Assembly: GCA_005792225.1 (NCBI GenBank) | Contig: SXSP01000367.1 | Location: 1 to 5,582 of the forward strand | DNA: 5,582 nt | Source of the DNA: Bdellovibrionales bacterium | Lineage (GTDB): Bacteria > Bdellovibrionota > Bdellovibrionia > Bdellovibrionales > JAMPXM01 | Direction of reading: 5' to 3' | Part shown: piece after piece, positions 5,371 through 5,582 of the stretch | Layout: every line of letters starts with the position of its first letter | How positions within the stretch are numbered: position 1 is the first letter of the stretch | Translations under genes and position numbers: made by a program | The notes under the pieces: generated by a model | What the model was told of the DNA's origin: nothing | The model's input: the letters and a program-made list of their open reading frames with translations, nothing else | Databases searched by the model: none

Positions 5371-5582
5371 ATGTCCACACAAGCGCAGCGAGCGATCATG
5401 GCCGAGGTGGGAGTAGGTGCATCAGCGATGGGGACCGAGAGTCAGGATGGACCGTTCCATTTGAGTCCTCTTCCTTACGGCTACGACGCTTTGGAACCCG
5501 TCATTGATCGCGAGACGCTTCATTGCCACTACGATGTTCATCATCGTTCTTATGTGGAGAAGCTGAACGAAGCATTGAAGGA
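5371..5582 (+). CDS. Superoxide dismutase, Fe/Mn family, 3' end missing
   Basis: Converts superoxide to hydrogen peroxide and oxygen with an Fe or Mn centre. Only the first 70 full codons are in the window. [17 protein letters not shown] (29-45) and the following helix [13 protein letters not shown] are the N-terminal Fe/Mn-SOD signature. The histidine in CHY should be the first metal ligand, the HH pair follows, and the tyrosine of RSYV matches the conserved gateway tyrosine. Iron or manganese specificity is decided in the missing half, so sodA or sodB cannot be assigned. From the ATG at 5371 the protein has about 28 residues before HLSPLPY, longer than usual and not like a signal peptide. 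In-frame ATG codons at 5398 and 5428 are alternatives. The one at 5428 has AGGTG eight bases upstream and would give the normal family length. The ATG at 5371 has only a G7 run close upstream. The gene diverges from hinT. Confidence 0.9.
   Translation, partial: MSTQAQRAIMAEVGVGASAMGTESQDGPFHLSPLPYGYDALEPVIDRETLHCHYDVHHRSYVEKLNEALK

Noticed and set aside
1..5582. Mobile element, defence system, CRISPR array or RNA gene
   Set aside because: All sequence is accounted for by housekeeping genes with short gaps. No repeats with regular spacing, transposase or integrase motifs, or tRNA-like folds were seen.

Overview
The window reads as ordinary, gene-dense chromosome of a Gram-negative bacterium. 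Base composition is moderately GC-rich (roughly 55-60% by eye) and fairly even throughout. Aat, SlyD, PdxH, ThiL, a PilZ protein and an Fe/Mn superoxide dismutase together fit a proteobacterium or a relative such as the former Deltaproteobacteria or Bdellovibrionota. That placement is an inference from gene content and is weak. I saw no insertion sequence, phage gene, tRNA, rRNA, CRISPR array or toxin-antitoxin pair. All genes inside the window look intact; only the first and last are cut by the window edges.

Layout, left to right. (1) A plus-strand cluster, recQ (5' end missing) - aat - slyD. It holds a short RecQ helicase that ends just after its zinc site, the leucyl/phenylalanyl-tRNA-protein transferase of the N-degron pathway, and a SlyD-type FKBP isomerase/chaperone. 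recQ and aat overlap by 8 bp, and the aat stop codon overlaps the slyD Shine-Dalgarno sequence, so the three are probably co-transcribed and translationally coupled. (2) A minus-strand pair, thiL - pilZ, transcribed towards slyD with a 29-bp gap between the two genes. The last codons of slyD and pilZ abut with no intergenic base, and both stops sit inside one 10-bp palindrome. (3) pdxH on the plus strand, divergent from thiL across 93 bp. Two cofactor genes, for thiamine diphosphate and pyridoxal phosphate, therefore share one control region. (4) hinT, a HIT-family nucleotide hydrolase, on the minus strand and convergent with pdxH across 16 bp. (5) A 202-bp divergent control region, then the start of a superoxide dismutase gene that runs off the right edge.

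The genes are mostly housekeeping: DNA repair, protein quality control and turnover, cofactor supply, cyclic-di-GMP signalling and oxidative defence. I found no convincing undescribed multi-gene system. The points most worth a second look are the PilZ protein with a C-terminal membrane anchor downstream of thiL, the compact gene junctions (zero-gap convergent stops, stop/RBS overlap, a hairpin that pairs two opposing stop codons), the lack of clear ribosome binding sites on both thiL and pdxH, and the unclear start of the superoxide dismutase.
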